Below are positions 21,158 to 28,521 of a DNA stretch of 39,496 nt, in pieces; position 1 is the first letter of the stretch, and each line of letters begins with the position of its first letter. The position numbers and the translations under genes were made by a program. Origin of the DNA: an uncultured Clostridia bacterium (GTDB lineage Bacteria > Bacillota > Clostridia > Christensenellales > Borkfalkiaceae); NCBI GenBank assembly GCA_947627015.1, contig CANQUL010000006.1, positions 1 through 39,496 of the forward strand, read 5' to 3'. Below the pieces are notes generated by a model, which worked only from the letters and a program-made list of their open reading frames with translations, was not told the origin of the DNA and ran no database searches.

Positions 21158-21186
21158 ATTATAGCGGAAACCGTCGCCTTTGTCAA
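21158..21186 (-). promoter_or_regulatory. Promoter of the glycosyltransferase gene
   Basis: On the minus strand, TTGACA (21186-21181), 17 bases, TATAAT (21163-21158). Confidence 0.92.
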
Positions 21187-21254
21187 CCGAATAAGTCATA
21201 AATTTTTATGACAACCCGCCCTGCCGCAGAGCGTGTCCCTTGCTGCTCGGTCGC

Positions 21255-21500
21255 GGGGAACCCCTCACCGCCCTACGGGCGGAGTCTTCTCACGCGGGTA
21301 GAGCCCCGCGTTCGGTCACCGTTCGCGCGACAAATGCGCTACTTCGCCTTCGGCTCGTGCCGTCCTTAGTAGCACAATGGAAATGCGGACGGGGCACTCA
21401 CCGCAAAACGCCGCGCACAGCACACTGTGCTGATGCGCGAGAACTGCGTTTTGCGACCCTTGAGGGGCACCTCGGTTGCCCCTTGCTGTCCCTCGTACAA
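21255..21500 (-). repeat. Modular intergenic repeat, copy 5 (lacks module M-b)
   Basis: On the minus strand: CCTTGCTGTCCC (21481-21492), the long hairpin (21402-21455), a single M module, M-e (21340-21392, stem CCGTCC/GGACGG with a diverged loop), then GGTGACCG joined directly to AACGCGGGGCTCTACCCGCGT. Module M-b is missing exactly at the point where it sits in copies 1-3. The part from 21471 on belongs to the direct repeat with 22739. Confidence 0.88.
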
Positions 21501-21594
21501 AAAAATAGCGGGGAGCGCTGTGCGCTCCCCGCAAATCATATAAAAATCAAGTGGTTCAGAAGAGCGTCTTTTCGGCGAGGAAGGCTGCGATCTC
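21471..21594. repeat. 124-bp direct repeat, copy A
   Basis: It matches 22739-22862 at a constant offset of 1268 bases with one visible difference (21476 T against 22744 C). It contains the CCTTGCTGTCCC unit, an 11-bp terminator stem and the last codons of glyS. Together with copy B it flanks the lipoprotein/XRE pair. Confidence 0.92.
21499..21532 (-). terminator. Terminator in repeat copy A, now ending the lipoprotein gene
   Basis: An 11-bp stem GCGGGGAGCGC (21508-21518 with 21522-21532), 3-base loop. On the minus strand the T run lies at 21505-21499. Confidence 0.9.
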
Positions 21595-21603
21595 GTCCGC
21601 CGG
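21556..21603 (-). pseudogene. Detached 3' fragment of glyS
   Basis: On the minus strand the frame reads ADEIAAFLAEKTLF and stop. The intact glyS ends AEEIAAFLAEKTLF at 22824. Only the last 14-15 codons are present, with identity fading upstream of codon 13. The fragment has no start and is a remnant, useful as a marker of duplication or insertion. Confidence 0.85.
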
Positions 21604-21614
21604 AGAGTCGCTCT

Positions 21615-22307
21615 TTATTCCGCCGCCTCTCCTACTTGGGGGCGGGTGACGGTTTGCTTGTCATATGCGATCGTGAAGGTATAATTTCCCGTCATGGTTT
21701 CGCCTTCCATCCGATGCCACAGGATCGCGGCGACTTTCCCGTCCCGAAACTTCACCGTCACGGTGTCCTTTTGGGCAAGAGTTTCCCGGGTGTAAATGTA
21801 TCCTTTTTGCTCTTTCTCATATGAGAAGAGCGCAAATCCCCGTTCGCGCAGATCGGCTCCCATCACCTGTTCGACGGTTTCCAGAAAGTAGATCGCGGGA
21901 TTTTGGAATGACGCATAATACCCCAAGTCGTAGGCTTCCTGCCATACCCACCCCCATTCGGGCTCAGTCTCATAACACAAGACGGTGCCGTCCTCCAGTT
22001 TTTCGCAATACCGCTTGGCTTCGTGGGTGTGTGTTTCCGTAGTGACCCATTCCATGAACAGTTTGTTTCCGTCTTTTGTACATGTCCCGATCTGGTTGGT
22101 GCCGTCGTCTCCCTCGAGCAGCATGGAGACATACATCCGATAGTTTTCGAAATTGTCGTCCCGGAACGCGAAATCCCACACTTCCGCGGTCACGATTTCG
22201 CTTGAAAATGCTTCGGGATCGGTCTCGTGTTCCGTGCAGCCCGCCGCACCGAAACACAGCGCGGCCGCAAGCGCCGTGATCGCAAAGCGCAAGAATCCTT
22301 TCTTCAT
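21615..22307 (-). CDS. Small lipoprotein, unknown function
   Basis: This 230-residue exported protein has the signal MKKGFLRFAITALAAALC and a lipobox FGAAGC with Cys24. The mature part is Glu/Thr/Tyr-rich, with alternating strands (VWDFAFRDDNF, KLFMEWVTTETHTH, KGYIYTRETL, VTVKFRDGKVAAILWHRM), like small beta-sheet lipoproteins. I recognise no named family. It is divergent from the XRE gene at 22401, and its promoter spacer holds a palindrome. The gene and its regulator lie between two 124-bp direct repeats and look less GC-rich than the surroundings, which suggests acquisition. Transcription ends at the copy-A terminator. Confidence 0.8.
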   Translation of the reverse strand: MKKGFLRFAITALAAALCFGAAGCTEHETDPEAFSSEIVTAEVWDFAFRDDNFENYRMYVSMLLEGDDGTNQIGTCTKDGNKLFMEWVTTETHTHEAKRYCEKLEDGTVLCYETEPEWGWVWQEAYDLGYYASFQNPAIYFLETVEQVMGADLRERGFALFSYEKEQKGYIYTRETLAQKDTVTVKFRDGKVAAILWHRMEGETMTGNYTFTIAYDKQTVTRPQVGEAAE

Positions 22308-22337
22308 AAAAACCTCCGTAAAATCGTATCGGTTTTA

Positions 22338-22366
22338 ATTTTACATCATAAAGAGATGTAAGTCAA
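22338..22366 (-). promoter_or_regulatory. Promoter of the lipoprotein gene 21615-22307
   Basis: On the minus strand, TTGACT (22366-22361), 17 bases, TAAAAT (22343-22338). The whole spacer is taken up by the dyad at 22341-22361. Confidence 0.8.
22341..22361. promoter_or_regulatory. Operator palindrome with a second half-conserved copy
   Basis: TTACATC (22341-22347), 7 bases, GATGTAA (22355-22361). A second TTACATC at 22372-22378 with GTAA at 22387-22390 makes a weaker dyad nearer the XRE start. It is the likely site of the XRE protein at 22401 and would control both directions. Confidence 0.65.
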
Positions 22367-22400
22367 GGATTTTACATCACTTTGTGGTAATAATTTTTAT

Positions 22401-22613
22401 ATGAATCTTGCAAAGACGGTGGGGGAAAACCTCAAACAGGCACGGAAGGATATGGGCTTGACCCAAAAGGAAGTTGCCGCAAAAATGCTTATGACGCAGC
22501 AACAATACAGCCGATTTGAAAACGGTGTCTTTCAGTTGAATTATGAACAGATCCTTACGCTGTGCAAGCTGTATGGGATCACACCGAACACGCTATTCGG
22601 CGTTGATCCTTGA
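22401..22613 (+). CDS. Small XRE-family transcriptional regulator
   Basis: This 70-residue single helix-turn-helix domain has VGENLKQARKDMGLTQKEVA, MLMTQQQYSRFENG (recognition helix) and ILTLCKLYGITPNTLFGVDP. It is the same size as the regulator at 1846. ATG 22401 directly follows an A/T-rich TGTGGTAATAATTTTTAT with no ribosome site, so a leaderless message is possible. It is divergent from the lipoprotein gene; the dyads at 22341-22390 lie between them. It converges on glyS. Confidence 0.85.
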   Translation: MNLAKTVGENLKQARKDMGLTQKEVAAKMLMTQQQYSRFENGVFQLNYEQILTLCKLYGITPNTLFGVDP

Positions 22614-22636
22614 ACCGATAGGGGTTCCGGGTCGCG

Positions 22637-22738
22637 CGGACTTCGTACTTCGGGATCCTTCACTCCGTTCAGGATGACGCGTGGGACAGGGCTGGATGAC
22701 GCGGGGACAGGGCAGGATGACGCGGCTCACCGCGACCA
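22637..22738. repeat. REP-like palindrome and GGATGACGCG(G) repeats
   Basis: GACTTCGTACTTCGGGATCC followed by TTCACTCCGTTCAGGATGACG matches the unit at about 7576-7620, including the flank. ATCCT pairs with AGGAT. Two further GGATGACGCG copies follow. On the minus strand it reads HPERSEGS, a peptide I know as the by-product of a REP-like repeat found in many phyla. It is not a gene. Confidence 0.75.
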
Positions 22739-22862
22739 CTCGGCTGCCCCTTGCTGTCCCTCGTACAAAAAAATAGCGGGGAGCGCTGTGCGCTCCCCGC
22801 AAATCATATAAAAATCAAGTGGTTCAGAAGAGCGTCTTTTCGGCGAGGAAGGCTGCGATCTC
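22739..22862. repeat. 124-bp direct repeat, copy B (native glyS 3' end)
   Basis: This is the partner of 21471-21594. It includes the CCTTGCTGTCCC unit, the glyS terminator (stem 22776-22786 with 22790-22800) and the last 13 codons of glyS. Confidence 0.92.
22767..22800 (-). terminator. Terminator of glyS
   Basis: The same 11-bp stem GCGGGGAGCGC as in copy A, with the T run on the minus strand at 22773-22767. Confidence 0.92.
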
Positions 22863-24200
22863 CTCTGCCGTCATGCGCTGCTGCTCCATGGTATCGCGGT
22901 CGCGGACGGTGAACGTCCCCGTTTCGAGCGTGTCGAAGTCGGTCGTGATGCAGTAGGGCGTGCCGATCTCGTCCTGACGGCGGTACCGCTTGCCGATGGA
23001 GCCCGCCTCGTCATAGGTGACGGCAAAGCGCTTCTTGAGCCGGGCGGCGAGCGCCTTTGCGGGTTCGGCGAGATTCTTCTGAAGGGGCAGCACGGCGGCC
23101 TTGTAGGCGGCGATGGCGGGATGGAAGTGCATGACGTTGCGCACTTCGCCGTTTTCGAGCGTCTCCTCCTCATAGGCTTCGGAGAGGACGGCGAGCATGA
23201 GACGGTCGGCGCCGATGGAGTACTCGATGACGTAGGGGATGTACCGTTCCCCGTTTACGGGATCGACATAGGTGAGCGTCTTGCCCGAATATTCCTGATG
23301 GCGCGAGAGGTCGTAGTCCGTGCGGTTGTGGATGCCGTTGAGCTCCTGCCAGCCCATGGGGTACAGATATTGGATATCGCACGCCTCCTTTGCGTAGTGG
23401 GCGAGCTTGTCATGGTCGTGGAAGCGGAGATGTTCGGGATTGAAGCCGAGGTCGATGAGGAAGTCGTACGCCTTCTTCTTGAACGCTTGGTAGAACTCCT
23501 CGTCGGTGCCCGCCTTACAGAACCACTGGTGCTCCATCTGTTCGAATTCGATGGTGCGGAAGATGAAGTTGCCGGGCGTGATCTCGTTGCGGAAGGCCTT
23601 GCCGATCTGCGCGATGCCGAAGGGGACCTTGGCACGGGTGGTGCGCTGGACATTCAGGAAGTTGACGAACTCGCCCTGCGCCGTCTCGGGACGGAGATAG
23701 ATCTTGTTCTGGCTCTCGTCGGTGACCCCGCGCGAGGTCTCGAACATCAGGTTGAAGGTGCGGATGGGCGTCCAGTCGAAGCCGCCGCAGTTGGGGCAGT
23801 GGACTTGGTGCTCACGGATGTAATTTTCCATCTCCTCATTGGACATGGTATCGGGATTCACCGTCCCCTTGCTGTGCGCCTCGATGAGATTGTCGGCACG
23901 GTGACGCGTCTTGCACCGCTTGCAGTCCATCTTGGGATCGGAGAAGGACGTGGTGTGGCCGCTCGCCTCCCACACGCGGGAATTCATGAGAATGGCGGCG
24001 TCCACGCCGTAGGAATTTTCGCTCTCGGTGACAAAGCGCTTCCACCATGCGCGCTTGATGTTGTTCTTGATCTCGACGCCCACGGGACCGTAATCCCACG
24101 TATTGCCCATGCCGCCGTAGATCTCGCTGCCGGGGAAGATGATGCCGCGCGCCTTGGAGAGGGCGACGAGCTTGTCCATCGTAACGGAAGAATTTGCCAT
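22824..24200 (-). CDS. glyS: Glycine--tRNA ligase, single-chain dimeric type
   Basis: This enzyme charges tRNA-Gly. Its 458 residues are of the alpha2 type shared by many Bacillota, archaea and eukaryotes, not the alpha/beta (GlyQ/GlyS) type. Landmarks are MDKLVALSKARGIIFPGSEI, GMGNTWDYGPVGVEIKNN, the class II motif 2 region (GKAFRNEITPGNFIFRTIEFEQME), motif 3 (SIGADRLMLAVL), and zinc-binding CKRCKTRH and CPNCGGFDW. The C-terminal anticodon domain ends in EEIAAFLAEKTLF. ATG 24200 is chosen because the frame before it runs through the promoter. The 32-base leader is too short for a T-box. Its last codons and terminator are duplicated at 21471-21594. Confidence 0.96.
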   Translation of the reverse strand: MANSSVTMDKLVALSKARGIIFPGSEIYGGMGNTWDYGPVGVEIKNNIKRAWWKRFVTESENSYGVDAAILMNSRVWEASGHTTSFSDPKMDCKRCKTRHRADNLIEAHSKGTVNPDTMSNEEMENYIREHQVHCPNCGGFDWTPIRTFNLMFETSRGVTDESQNKIYLRPETAQGEFVNFLNVQRTTRAKVPFGIAQIGKAFRNEITPGNFIFRTIEFEQMEHQWFCKAGTDEEFYQAFKKKAYDFLIDLGFNPEHLRFHDHDKLAHYAKEACDIQYLYPMGWQELNGIHNRTDYDLSRHQEYSGKTLTYVDPVNGERYIPYVIEYSIGADRLMLAVLSEAYEEETLENGEVRNVMHFHPAIAAYKAAVLPLQKNLAEPAKALAARLKKRFAVTYDEAGSIGKRYRRQDEIGTPYCITTDFDTLETGTFTVRDRDTMEQQRMTAEEIAAFLAEKTLF

Positions 24201-24231
24201 ATCGAACCTGCCTTGCATGTGTTTCCAAACC

Positions 24232-24260
24232 ATTATACCCGAGAAAAAAACGTCGGTCAA
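24232..24260 (-). promoter_or_regulatory. Promoter of glyS
   Basis: On the minus strand, TTGACC (24260-24255), 17 bases, TATAAT (24237-24232). Confidence 0.9.
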
Positions 24261-24316
24261 GCATTTTGGGGGAAGTTGTAAAAATTCGGTCTCCGCGTGC
24301 GCGGTTTTCCCGCTCC

Positions 24317-25192
24317 TTAAATTTTGAGCACCTTGAAGAGGCCCTGCGCGAGCAGCGTTGCCGAGCCCGTCAGAAGGAACCATTTGAGCAGGGAGAAACC
24401 CGCATCGTCGGGGAAGAAGTACGTCGCGCCGAACAGCACGCCCACCGAGACGAGTCCCACGGGGATGCGGAGAAGGCGCCGAAGACCCTTGGGCGGCGGC
24501 GCGAGACGGAAGAGGTCGACGATGGGCAAGAAGAAGGCCGCCCCCGCGAGCATGCCCGTCATGCGCACGCCGTCGTCGCTCATCGCAAAGGGGAGCACGG
24601 CGAGGGCAAGAAGCGCAAAGCCCATGAGGAAGTAGTACCGCCCCTTATAGCACGTGCGAAAGACGAGTTCCCAGAGCCCGCCGACCGCAAAGCCCAGTAC
24701 CATGCCCGTGAGGACGTCGGTCGGATAGTGCACGCCGAAGTAGAGACGGGAGCATGCGACGAGGAGGACGAGGAGCACGGAGCCCGCCCAAATGAGCGCG
24801 CGCTTGGGCCTGCTTTTTCCCGCCGAGAGACGGAAGGCGCCCGCGGTGATGGCGGACGTCGTCGCCTGCGCATGCCCGCTCGGGAAGGACAGATTGTCGC
24901 CGAGGTTCGTCGTCGAAAAGAGGGGCGTATCAATGGCAAGGAAGTCCTTCAGAAAGCCCTGCGTATAGGGCCGCGGACGGTGGACGGCGCCCTTGAGCGC
25001 ACTGTTGAACGCCGCCGAGCTCGTCGCGGTGAAGAGCAGCTGCTCGCCGACCCGCCCTCCGATCAGCCAATAGAGGAGCACGATGACGACGCCGACGGTC
25101 AGTCCTTCCCCCAAAAAGGAGAGGGCGCCGAAGACGAAAGTGAGCGCGGGCGTGTGTAATTTCTCGAAAAAGAGTAAAATTGCCTGTTCCAT
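24317..25192 (-). CDS. PAP2-family membrane phosphatase
   Basis: This 291-residue membrane lipid phosphatase of the PAP2 superfamily may act on undecaprenyl pyrophosphate or phosphatidate. The three signature blocks are complete: KGAVHRPRP (KX6RP), PSGHAQ, and SRLYFGVHYPTDVLTG (SRX5HX3D). Six or more membrane spans are visible, with two extra after the catalytic core. ATG 25192 lies 6 bases after an extended -10, so the message is probably leaderless; an in-frame upstream codon would lie inside the promoter. It is divergent from glnS. Confidence 0.9.
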   Translation of the reverse strand: MEQAILLFFEKLHTPALTFVFGALSFLGEGLTVGVVIVLLYWLIGGRVGEQLLFTATSSAAFNSALKGAVHRPRPYTQGFLKDFLAIDTPLFSTTNLGDNLSFPSGHAQATTSAITAGAFRLSAGKSRPKRALIWAGSVLLVLLVACSRLYFGVHYPTDVLTGMVLGFAVGGLWELVFRTCYKGRYYFLMGFALLALAVLPFAMSDDGVRMTGMLAGAAFFLPIVDLFRLAPPPKGLRRLLRIPVGLVSVGVLFGATYFFPDDAGFSLLKWFLLTGSATLLAQGLFKVLKI

Positions 25193-25198
25193 GTCTTG

Positions 25199-25207
25199 AT
25201 TATACCA
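25199..25207 (-). promoter_or_regulatory. Extended -10 promoter of the PAP2 gene
   Basis: On the minus strand, TGGTATAAT (25207-25199), a TGn plus perfect TATAAT. The start codon begins 7 bases past the -10. No clear -35 is present. Confidence 0.7.
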
Positions 25208-25256
25208 CAAAATCCAAAAAAATACCTCTGAAAAACTACCAATTTTCCGAAGAATA

Positions 25257-25265
25257 TGCTATAAT
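25257..25265 (+). promoter_or_regulatory. Extended -10 promoter of glnS
   Basis: TGCTATAAT (25257-25265) is an extended -10, with no clear -35. The leader to ATG 25349 is about 75 bases, and I see no T-box elements in it. Confidence 0.65.
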
Positions 25266-25348
25266 TGAAGAGGAACGGTGTCAGACGGGCAAAAATCGCC
25301 TCCGAACGGGGCATCTTCCCGTCCGCCGCATCCCATCGGAGATCTACC

Positions 25349-26965
25349 ATGGAAGCAGAAAACTTTATTCAAGACATCATCAACGGCGACCTCGCCGAGG
25401 GGCGGGTGACGGCCGTTCAGACCCGGTTCCCGCCCGAACCCAACGGCTACCTGCACATCGGCCATGCCAAGAGCATGTACGTCAACTTCGGGACGGCCTT
25501 AAAGTACGGCGGCAAGTGCAACCTCTTCTTCGACGACACCAATCCGTCCAAGGAAAAGACGGAGTACGTCGACGCCATCCGCCGCGACATCGAGTGGCTG
25601 GGCTACCGCTGGGAGAAGGAGGTCTACGCCTCCGACTTCTTCGACACCATCTATGAATACGCCGAGCGGCTGATCCGGGAGGGCAAGGCCTTCGTGTGCG
25701 ACCTCTCCGCCGACGAGATCCGCGAGACGCGGGGGACGCTGACCGAACCCGGCAGGGAGAGCCCTTACCGCGGCCGTACGCCCGAGGAAAATCTCCGTCT
25801 CTTCCGCGAGATGCGGGACGGAAAGTACGCCGACGGCGAGAAGTGCCTGCGCGCCAAGATCGACATGGCTTCCCCCAACATCAACCTGCGGGACCCCGTC
25901 ATCTACCGCATTCTGCACGCCTCCCATCACCGGACGGGCGACAAGTGGTGCATCTATCCCATGTACGATTATGCGCACCCCATCTGCGACTTCTTGCAGG
26001 GCGTGACGCATTCGCTGTGTACGCTTGAATTCGAGGATCACCGTCCCCTCTACGATTGGGTCGGCATCACGCTCGGGTTCTCCCCCAAGCCCCGCCAGAT
26101 CGAGTTCGCCCGCCTCAACATGACCAATCTCGTCATGAGCAAGCGGTACCTCAAAAAGCTCGTGGAAGAGGGGACCGTGCACGGATGGGACGATCCCCGC
26201 ATGCCCACCCTTGCGGGACTTCGGGCAAGGGGCATCCCCGCCGAGGCCGTCAAGGACTTCTGCGCGCGCATCGGCGTCGCCAAGGCACAGTCGGAGTGTG
26301 AGATCGGCTACTTCGAGGCCGTCGTCCGCGAATACCTCAACGCGCATGCGCCGCGTGCCATGGCCGTCGTCGAACCCTTAAAGCTGACCGTCACCAACTA
26401 CGAGGGCGAGGAAGAGGTCGACTTCGACGTCAACCCCCTCGACGAGAGCGCGGGCACCCGCAAGACGGTGTTCGGCAAGACGCTGTACATCGAGCGCGCC
26501 GACTTCTCGCTCGACCCTCCGCCCAAGTACCACCGGTTAAAGATCGGCGGGTATGCACGGCTCAAGGGCGCCTACATCGTGCGCGCCGACGAGGCCGTGA
26601 CGGACGAACGGGGCGAAGTCGTCGAGGTGAAGTGTACCTACTTCCCCGAGAGCCGCAGCGGAAACGACACGAGCGGCATCAAGGCCAAGGGCGTACTGCA
26701 TTGGGTCAACGCCGCGCGGTGCGTCGACGCCGAAGTCCGCCGCTACGACCATCTTCTCCGCGATGCGGACTATGCGGGACAGGACTTTTCGGAGCGCATC
26801 CGCACGGACAGCGAACACCTCTTTGCGGCCAAGGCCGAGCCCTATCTTGCAAATCATGAGGGCAGCTACCAGCTGCTCCGCACGGGCTACTTCCGTGCCT
26901 TTTCCGAGGACGGCAAGCTCGTCCTCTCCGAGATCGTATCGCTCAAGGACAACTTCAACAAATAA
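25349..26965 (+). CDS. glnS: Glutamine--tRNA ligase
   Basis: This class I synthetase charges tRNA-Gln directly. It has 538 residues. The HIGH motif is YLHIGHAKS (36-39). The GlnRS-specific FPPEPNGYLHIGH context, DDTNPSKEKTEYVDAI, and the KMSKS equivalent LVMSKRYLKKLV are all present. The C-terminal anticodon beta-barrels begin near residue 325 (PRAMAVVEPLKLTVTNYEGE). ATG 25349 follows GGAG; the longer upstream frame is leader. Many Bacillota lack glnS and use GatCAB transamidation instead; glnS entered bacteria by transfer from eukaryotes, so its presence is a useful lineage marker. Confidence 0.96.
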   Translation: MEAENFIQDIINGDLAEGRVTAVQTRFPPEPNGYLHIGHAKSMYVNFGTALKYGGKCNLFFDDTNPSKEKTEYVDAIRRDIEWLGYRWEKEVYASDFFDTIYEYAERLIREGKAFVCDLSADEIRETRGTLTEPGRESPYRGRTPEENLRLFREMRDGKYADGEKCLRAKIDMASPNINLRDPVIYRILHASHHRTGDKWCIYPMYDYAHPICDFLQGVTHSLCTLEFEDHRPLYDWVGITLGFSPKPRQIEFARLNMTNLVMSKRYLKKLVEEGTVHGWDDPRMPTLAGLRARGIPAEAVKDFCARIGVAKAQSECEIGYFEAVVREYLNAHAPRAMAVVEPLKLTVTNYEGEEEVDFDVNPLDESAGTRKTVFGKTLYIERADFSLDPPPKYHRLKIGGYARLKGAYIVRADEAVTDERGEVVEVKCTYFPESRSGNDTSGIKAKGVLHWVNAARCVDAEVRRYDHLLRDADYAGQDFSERIRTDSEHLFAAKAEPYLANHEGSYQLLRTGYFRAFSEDGKLVLSEIVSLKDNFNK

Positions 26966-26973
26966 CAAAACGG

Positions 26974-27007
26974 GGCATTCCCGCTTGCGGAAACGGGGGA
27001 ATGCAAA
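26974..27007 (+). other. Hairpin between glnS and the CvpA-like gene
   Basis: GCATTCCC pairs with GGGAATGC (about 26976-26986 with 26994-27004). No T tract follows, and the next ribosome site (GGAGG, about 27015) comes right after. It is probably a message-stabilising or processing hairpin inside an operon rather than a terminator. Confidence 0.55.
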
Positions 27008-27025
27008 CTTCCGACGGAGGTATCT

Positions 27026-28123
27026 ATGAACAATATCCTTCTCTACTCTCTCATCGCCGTGGGCGTCGGGCTCGGGCTTTTGACCATCCTTTACGGCGCC
27101 ACCCGCAGGTTCTCGCGCATGAGCTGGACGGCGTGGGAGATCATGTGTATCTTTCCGCTCACCCTCTTTGTCTATCTCATTCCCGAAACGGCGACGGCGG
27201 GCGCACGGTTCTGGCTCACCTTCCTTCTCGTTGCGGCGGCGACGGCGCTCGTCCTCGGCTTGGGCGGACTCATCCGGCTCGCCATGCTGAAAAAGATCAA
27301 GCCGGCGCACCCCGCATGGCGGTTTCTCGACTGTCTGATGGGGGCCGTCACGGCGTTCGTCGACTATGCCATGATCGTCCTTGTGCTCGCTTCGGCGGTG
27401 CTGCCCTTCTTTGCGGCGCTCCCTCCCGAGGCGCTTCCCGCCGAACAGCTGCTGCCCTTCTTCAATAATCCCTTCTGGACGGAGATCCTCCGCGACCACG
27501 CGATGGACCTCGTGCTCGTCTCGCTCTTCGCGCTCGTCATCGGGCTGGGATTCCGCGTGGGATTCGCCCGCATGATCGTCGTCATCCTGCTCTTTGCCAT
27601 GACGTTCGGCTCCGTCGCGATGGCCTTCGTCCTCGTGCTGCGCGTGCCGCTCTTTGCTTCCCTTGCGGAGGCGATGGCGGGGGCATTCGCGGGCATGGGT
27701 GCCGAAGCCGCGGCCGGGATCGGCGTCGCACTGGCCGCAGGCATCCTCTCGCTCGTCTTTCTCGTCGTGGTGTTCGTCCTCGGGTATTTCATCGTAAAGC
27801 TCGTGCGGCACATCCGGTTCCATTATTTCTGGGGGACGGTGGACGGCGTCATCGGAGCCGTCCTCACGCTCGCCGTGCTCATGGTCACCGTTTGCCTCTT
27901 CTATGCGGGCATCTCGTGGATCTCCAACGGCGAAGCGGCCAAGGCGGTCTCGGACTTCTTCCAGAAACTTGCCGAGAGCAATCCCGAAGCGTTCGGAGAG
28001 TTTGCGCAGAACGCCGTCAAGTTCGTGGAACAGGCACAGGAATGGCTGGGCGGCGCCATGAACGCGCTCGCCTCGTCGCCCATCGCCCGTGCGTTCATCC
28101 TCGGCAACCCCATTTCCTTCTGA
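27026..28123 (+). CDS. CvpA-like polytopic membrane protein
   Basis: This protein has 365 residues and about eight membrane spans. WRFLDCLMGAVTAFVDYAMIVLVLASAVLPFF and, later, FHYFWGTVDGVIGAVLTLAVLMVTVCLFYAGI each resemble the NRLLGAVFGLLKGLLIV-type core of the CvpA (colicin V production) family. The protein looks like two CvpA-like halves joined, twice the usual length of about 160-200. The C-terminal 60 residues hold an amphipathic helix (FQKLAESNPEAFGEFAQNAV) outside the membrane. ATG 27026 has GGAGG. It follows glnS by 60 bases. CvpA proteins are linked to envelope integrity and division, but the exact role is unknown. The family call is moderate. Confidence 0.6.
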   Translation: MNNILLYSLIAVGVGLGLLTILYGATRRFSRMSWTAWEIMCIFPLTLFVYLIPETATAGARFWLTFLLVAAATALVLGLGGLIRLAMLKKIKPAHPAWRFLDCLMGAVTAFVDYAMIVLVLASAVLPFFAALPPEALPAEQLLPFFNNPFWTEILRDHAMDLVLVSLFALVIGLGFRVGFARMIVVILLFAMTFGSVAMAFVLVLRVPLFASLAEAMAGAFAGMGAEAAAGIGVALAAGILSLVFLVVVFVLGYFIVKLVRHIRFHYFWGTVDGVIGAVLTLAVLMVTVCLFYAGISWISNGEAAKAVSDFFQKLAESNPEAFGEFAQNAVKFVEQAQEWLGGAMNALASSPIARAFILGNPISF

Positions 28124-28164
28124 CGGCATGAATTTCCGCCGTGCTGCGCATACTGGTAGGCGGA

Positions 28165-28521
28165 ATGTTGGACGAAATTTCGGCTGCGGCGCTTGCCGCC
28201 GTCAACGACGCCTGCCCGGGCGGCGGTTTTAAGATCCTCGAAGAGGAGGACCTCGCCCGTCTGCTCCCCGCGGGCACGGACACGGAAGCGACGCTTCTCC
28301 GTCTTGCGGAAGAGCACCTGATCGAACTCCGTTATGCGGAGGGCGGGACGTATTGCGTGCGTACCATGCCCGAGGGAAGGGACTACGCGGAGCGCAGACT
28401 GCGCGAGCAAACCGAGAGGCGCATCCTCTCCCGCGCGGCGCTCTCTTCCGCCTTTTGGGGTGCGTTCGCGGGCGGTCTCCTTGCGGCCCTTCTGACGGGG
28501 CTGGCGGGGCTGCTGCTTTGA
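28165..28521 (+). CDS. Winged-helix-like protein with C-terminal membrane hairpin
   Basis: This protein has about 118 residues. The first 80 look like a winged helix (LDEISAAALAAVNDAC, EDLARLLP, ATLLRLAEEHLIELRYAEGGTYCVRTMPEGRDYAE). The end, ALSSAFWGAFAGGLLAALLTGLAGLLL, is membrane-spanning. ATG 28165 has GGTAGG 4 bases upstream; a GTG at 28141 in the same frame is the alternative. The stop overlaps the next start by one base (TGATG), so the two proteins are made together and may form a pair. No named family is recognised, although the domain order resembles YjcQ-type winged helices. Confidence 0.65.
   Translation: MLDEISAAALAAVNDACPGGGFKILEEEDLARLLPAGTDTEATLLRLAEEHLIELRYAEGGTYCVRTMPEGRDYAERRLREQTERRILSRAALSSAFWGAFAGGLLAALLTGLAGLLL

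Noticed and set aside
25266-25348. T-box riboswitch in the glnS or glyS leader
   Set aside because: The leaders are about 75 and 32 bases long and lack the TGGNACCGCG-type T-box sequence and an antiterminator.
28128-28164. ATG at 28128 as the start of the first winged-helix gene
   Set aside because: It is in a different frame that does not continue. The in-frame choices are GTG 28141 and ATG 28165, and I prefer the latter.
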